Assembly: GCF_008297955.1 (NCBI RefSeq)
Contig: NZ_VTPY01000003.1
Span: 124,001-188,000 of the forward strand
Source of the DNA: Billgrantia pellis
GTDB taxonomy: Bacteria; Pseudomonadota; Gammaproteobacteria; Pseudomonadales; Halomonadaceae
DNA length: 64,000 nucleotides
Direction of reading: 5' to 3'
Shown: positions 63,245 through 64,000 of the stretch, piece after piece
Layout: every line of letters starts with the position of its first letter
Numbering within the stretch: the stretch's first letter is position 1
Notes under the pieces: generated by a model
Seen by the model: the letters and a program-made list of their open reading frames with translations, nothing else
Database searches by the model: none
Told to the model about the DNA's origin: nothing
Translations under genes and position numbers: made by a program

Positions 63245-64000
63245 ATGAAAACCCAATCGGCCCATGCCGATAGCTTCACGCGGGATCGCTTGCCTCCCGC
63301 AGAGGAATGGCCTGACCTGCAGCTTGACGGCTTCGAGTATCCCGAGCGACTCAACGCCGCGGTAGAGCTTTGCGACCGCTGGGTCGAACGCGGCCACGGC
63401 GAGCGCGTGGCCTTGATAGGCAACGGGCGCCGACGGACCTATGGAGAACTGGCCGAATGGACCAACCGCCTGGCCCATGCGCTGGTGGAGGATCTCGGCG
63501 TGCGCCCCGGCCACCGGGTGCTGATCCGTTCGGCCAACAATCCCGCCATGGTCGCCTGCTGGCTCGCCGCCACCAAGGCCGGCGCGGTGGTGGTCAACAC
63601 CATGCCGATGCTACGCGCCGGCGAGTTGACCCAGGTGGTCGACAAGGCCGAGATTGCCTTGGCGCTGTGCGATACGCGTCTGCTCGACGAGCTCGAAACC
63701 TGCGCCGCCGGTAGCGCCTTCCTTAAGCGGGTGGTGGGCTTCGACGGCACGGCGAACCACGATGCCGAGCTCGACCGCCTGGCGCTCGACAAGCCGATCG
63801 ACTTCGAGGCAGTGGCCACCGCCGCCGCCGACGTGGCGCTGCTCGGCTTCACCTCCGGCACCACCGGCCAGCCCAAGGCGACCATGCATTTCCATCGCGA
63901 CCTGCTGATCGTCGCTGACGGCTATGCCCGCGAGGTACTGCGGGTGACACCGGATGACGTTTTCGTCGGTTCACCTCCGCTGGCCTTCACCTTCGGCCTG
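63245..64000 (+). CDS. 2-aminobenzoate/benzoate-type CoA ligase, N-terminal part (runs off the window)
   Basis: Only the first 252 codons are present. The protein belongs to the acyl-adenylate-forming family, with GERVALIGNGRRRTYGELAE near residue 55 and the ATP-binding P-loop-like LLGFTSGTTGQPKATMHFHR (residues about 199-218). The N-terminal shape matches benzoate- and 2-aminobenzoate-CoA ligases. It should activate the aromatic acid to the CoA ester used by the monooxygenase/reductase encoded first in this operon. GGAG lies 7 bases before the ATG. The gap to the preceding gene is 90 bases. Confidence 0.85.
   Translation, partial: MKTQSAHADSFTRDRLPPAEEWPDLQLDGFEYPERLNAAVELCDRWVERGHGERVALIGNGRRRTYGELAEWTNRLAHALVEDLGVRPGHRVLIRSANNPAMVACWLAATKAGAVVVNTMPMLRAGELTQVVDKAEIALALCDTRLLDELETCAAGSAFLKRVVGFDGTANHDAELDRLALDKPIDFEAVATAAADVALLGFTSGTTGQPKATMHFHRDLLIVADGYAREVLRVTPDDVFVGSPPLAFTFGL

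Overview
The window reads as chromosomal DNA of a GC-rich gammaproteobacterium, most likely a member of the Halomonadaceae (Halomonas sensu lato). The evidence is the housekeeping set (parE, pgi, cmoA/cmoB, cysDN, greB, folA-thyA-lgt, ptsP-rppH, rsd, ProQ-type protein, ANR-like regulator), the tandem Gram-negative porins, the TRAP transporter and the overall codon bias. This assignment comes from gene content only; no database search was possible.

Layout. 1-5925: end of parE and yqiA, then pgi, the divergent cmoA-cmoB pair and an erythromycin-esterase homologue. 6003-12924: a membrane zinc peptidase, then a complete heme uptake operon (hemP, TonB receptor, hmuS, hmuTUV) with a candidate Fur box in front and a strong terminator behind. 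12958-17483: an orphan proteasome-like (HslV-fold) protein, an App1-type phosphatase with an apparent frameshift near its start, and cysDN. 17603-24439: cpdA, a DUF1249 gene, nudF, a TPR protein, greB, rsmC, cmoM, an amidase and tRNA-Arg(CCU). parE-yqiA and cpdA-yqiB-nudF are neighbours in E. coli; here about 16.7 kb separates them. 24649-28200: a small-gene stress cassette next to the tRNA (YqaE/Pmp3, YihY/BrkB, manganese catalase, SPW protein, zinc ribbon), part of it visibly more AT-rich.

28292-36993: a long minus-strand catabolic operon (citrate-synthase-like citryl-CoA lyase, type III CoA-transferase, intradiol dioxygenase, TRAP P-Q-M, nitroreductase, TauE/SafE exporter) with a divergent LysR regulator. 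This gene combination is the best candidate here for an undescribed pathway. 36968-40648: an FNR/ANR oxygen regulator whose Fe-S-cluster motif lies in a different frame from the rest of the protein (one-base frameshift at codon 28), with an FNR box upstream of it, then two tandem paralogous porins.

40822-57334: ProQ/FinO-domain protein with an N-terminal coiled coil, folA-thyA-lgt, a second TauE/SafE, a membrane receiver-domain protein with a dead histidine-kinase motif, an NRDE protein, ptsP, rppH, a SerB-like HAD phosphatase, mdh, an RND efflux pair and rsd. 57638-64000 (runs off the window): an operon that matches the aerobic CoA-dependent 2-aminobenzoate (anthranilate) route. It holds a flavin monooxygenase/OYE fusion, SDR, MarR regulator, enoyl-CoA hydratase, acyl-CoA dehydrogenase and an aryl-CoA ligase. 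A perfect 12+12 bp palindrome overlaps the putative -35 element in front of it.

No rRNA, CRISPR array, insertion sequence, integrase or prophage block was seen.
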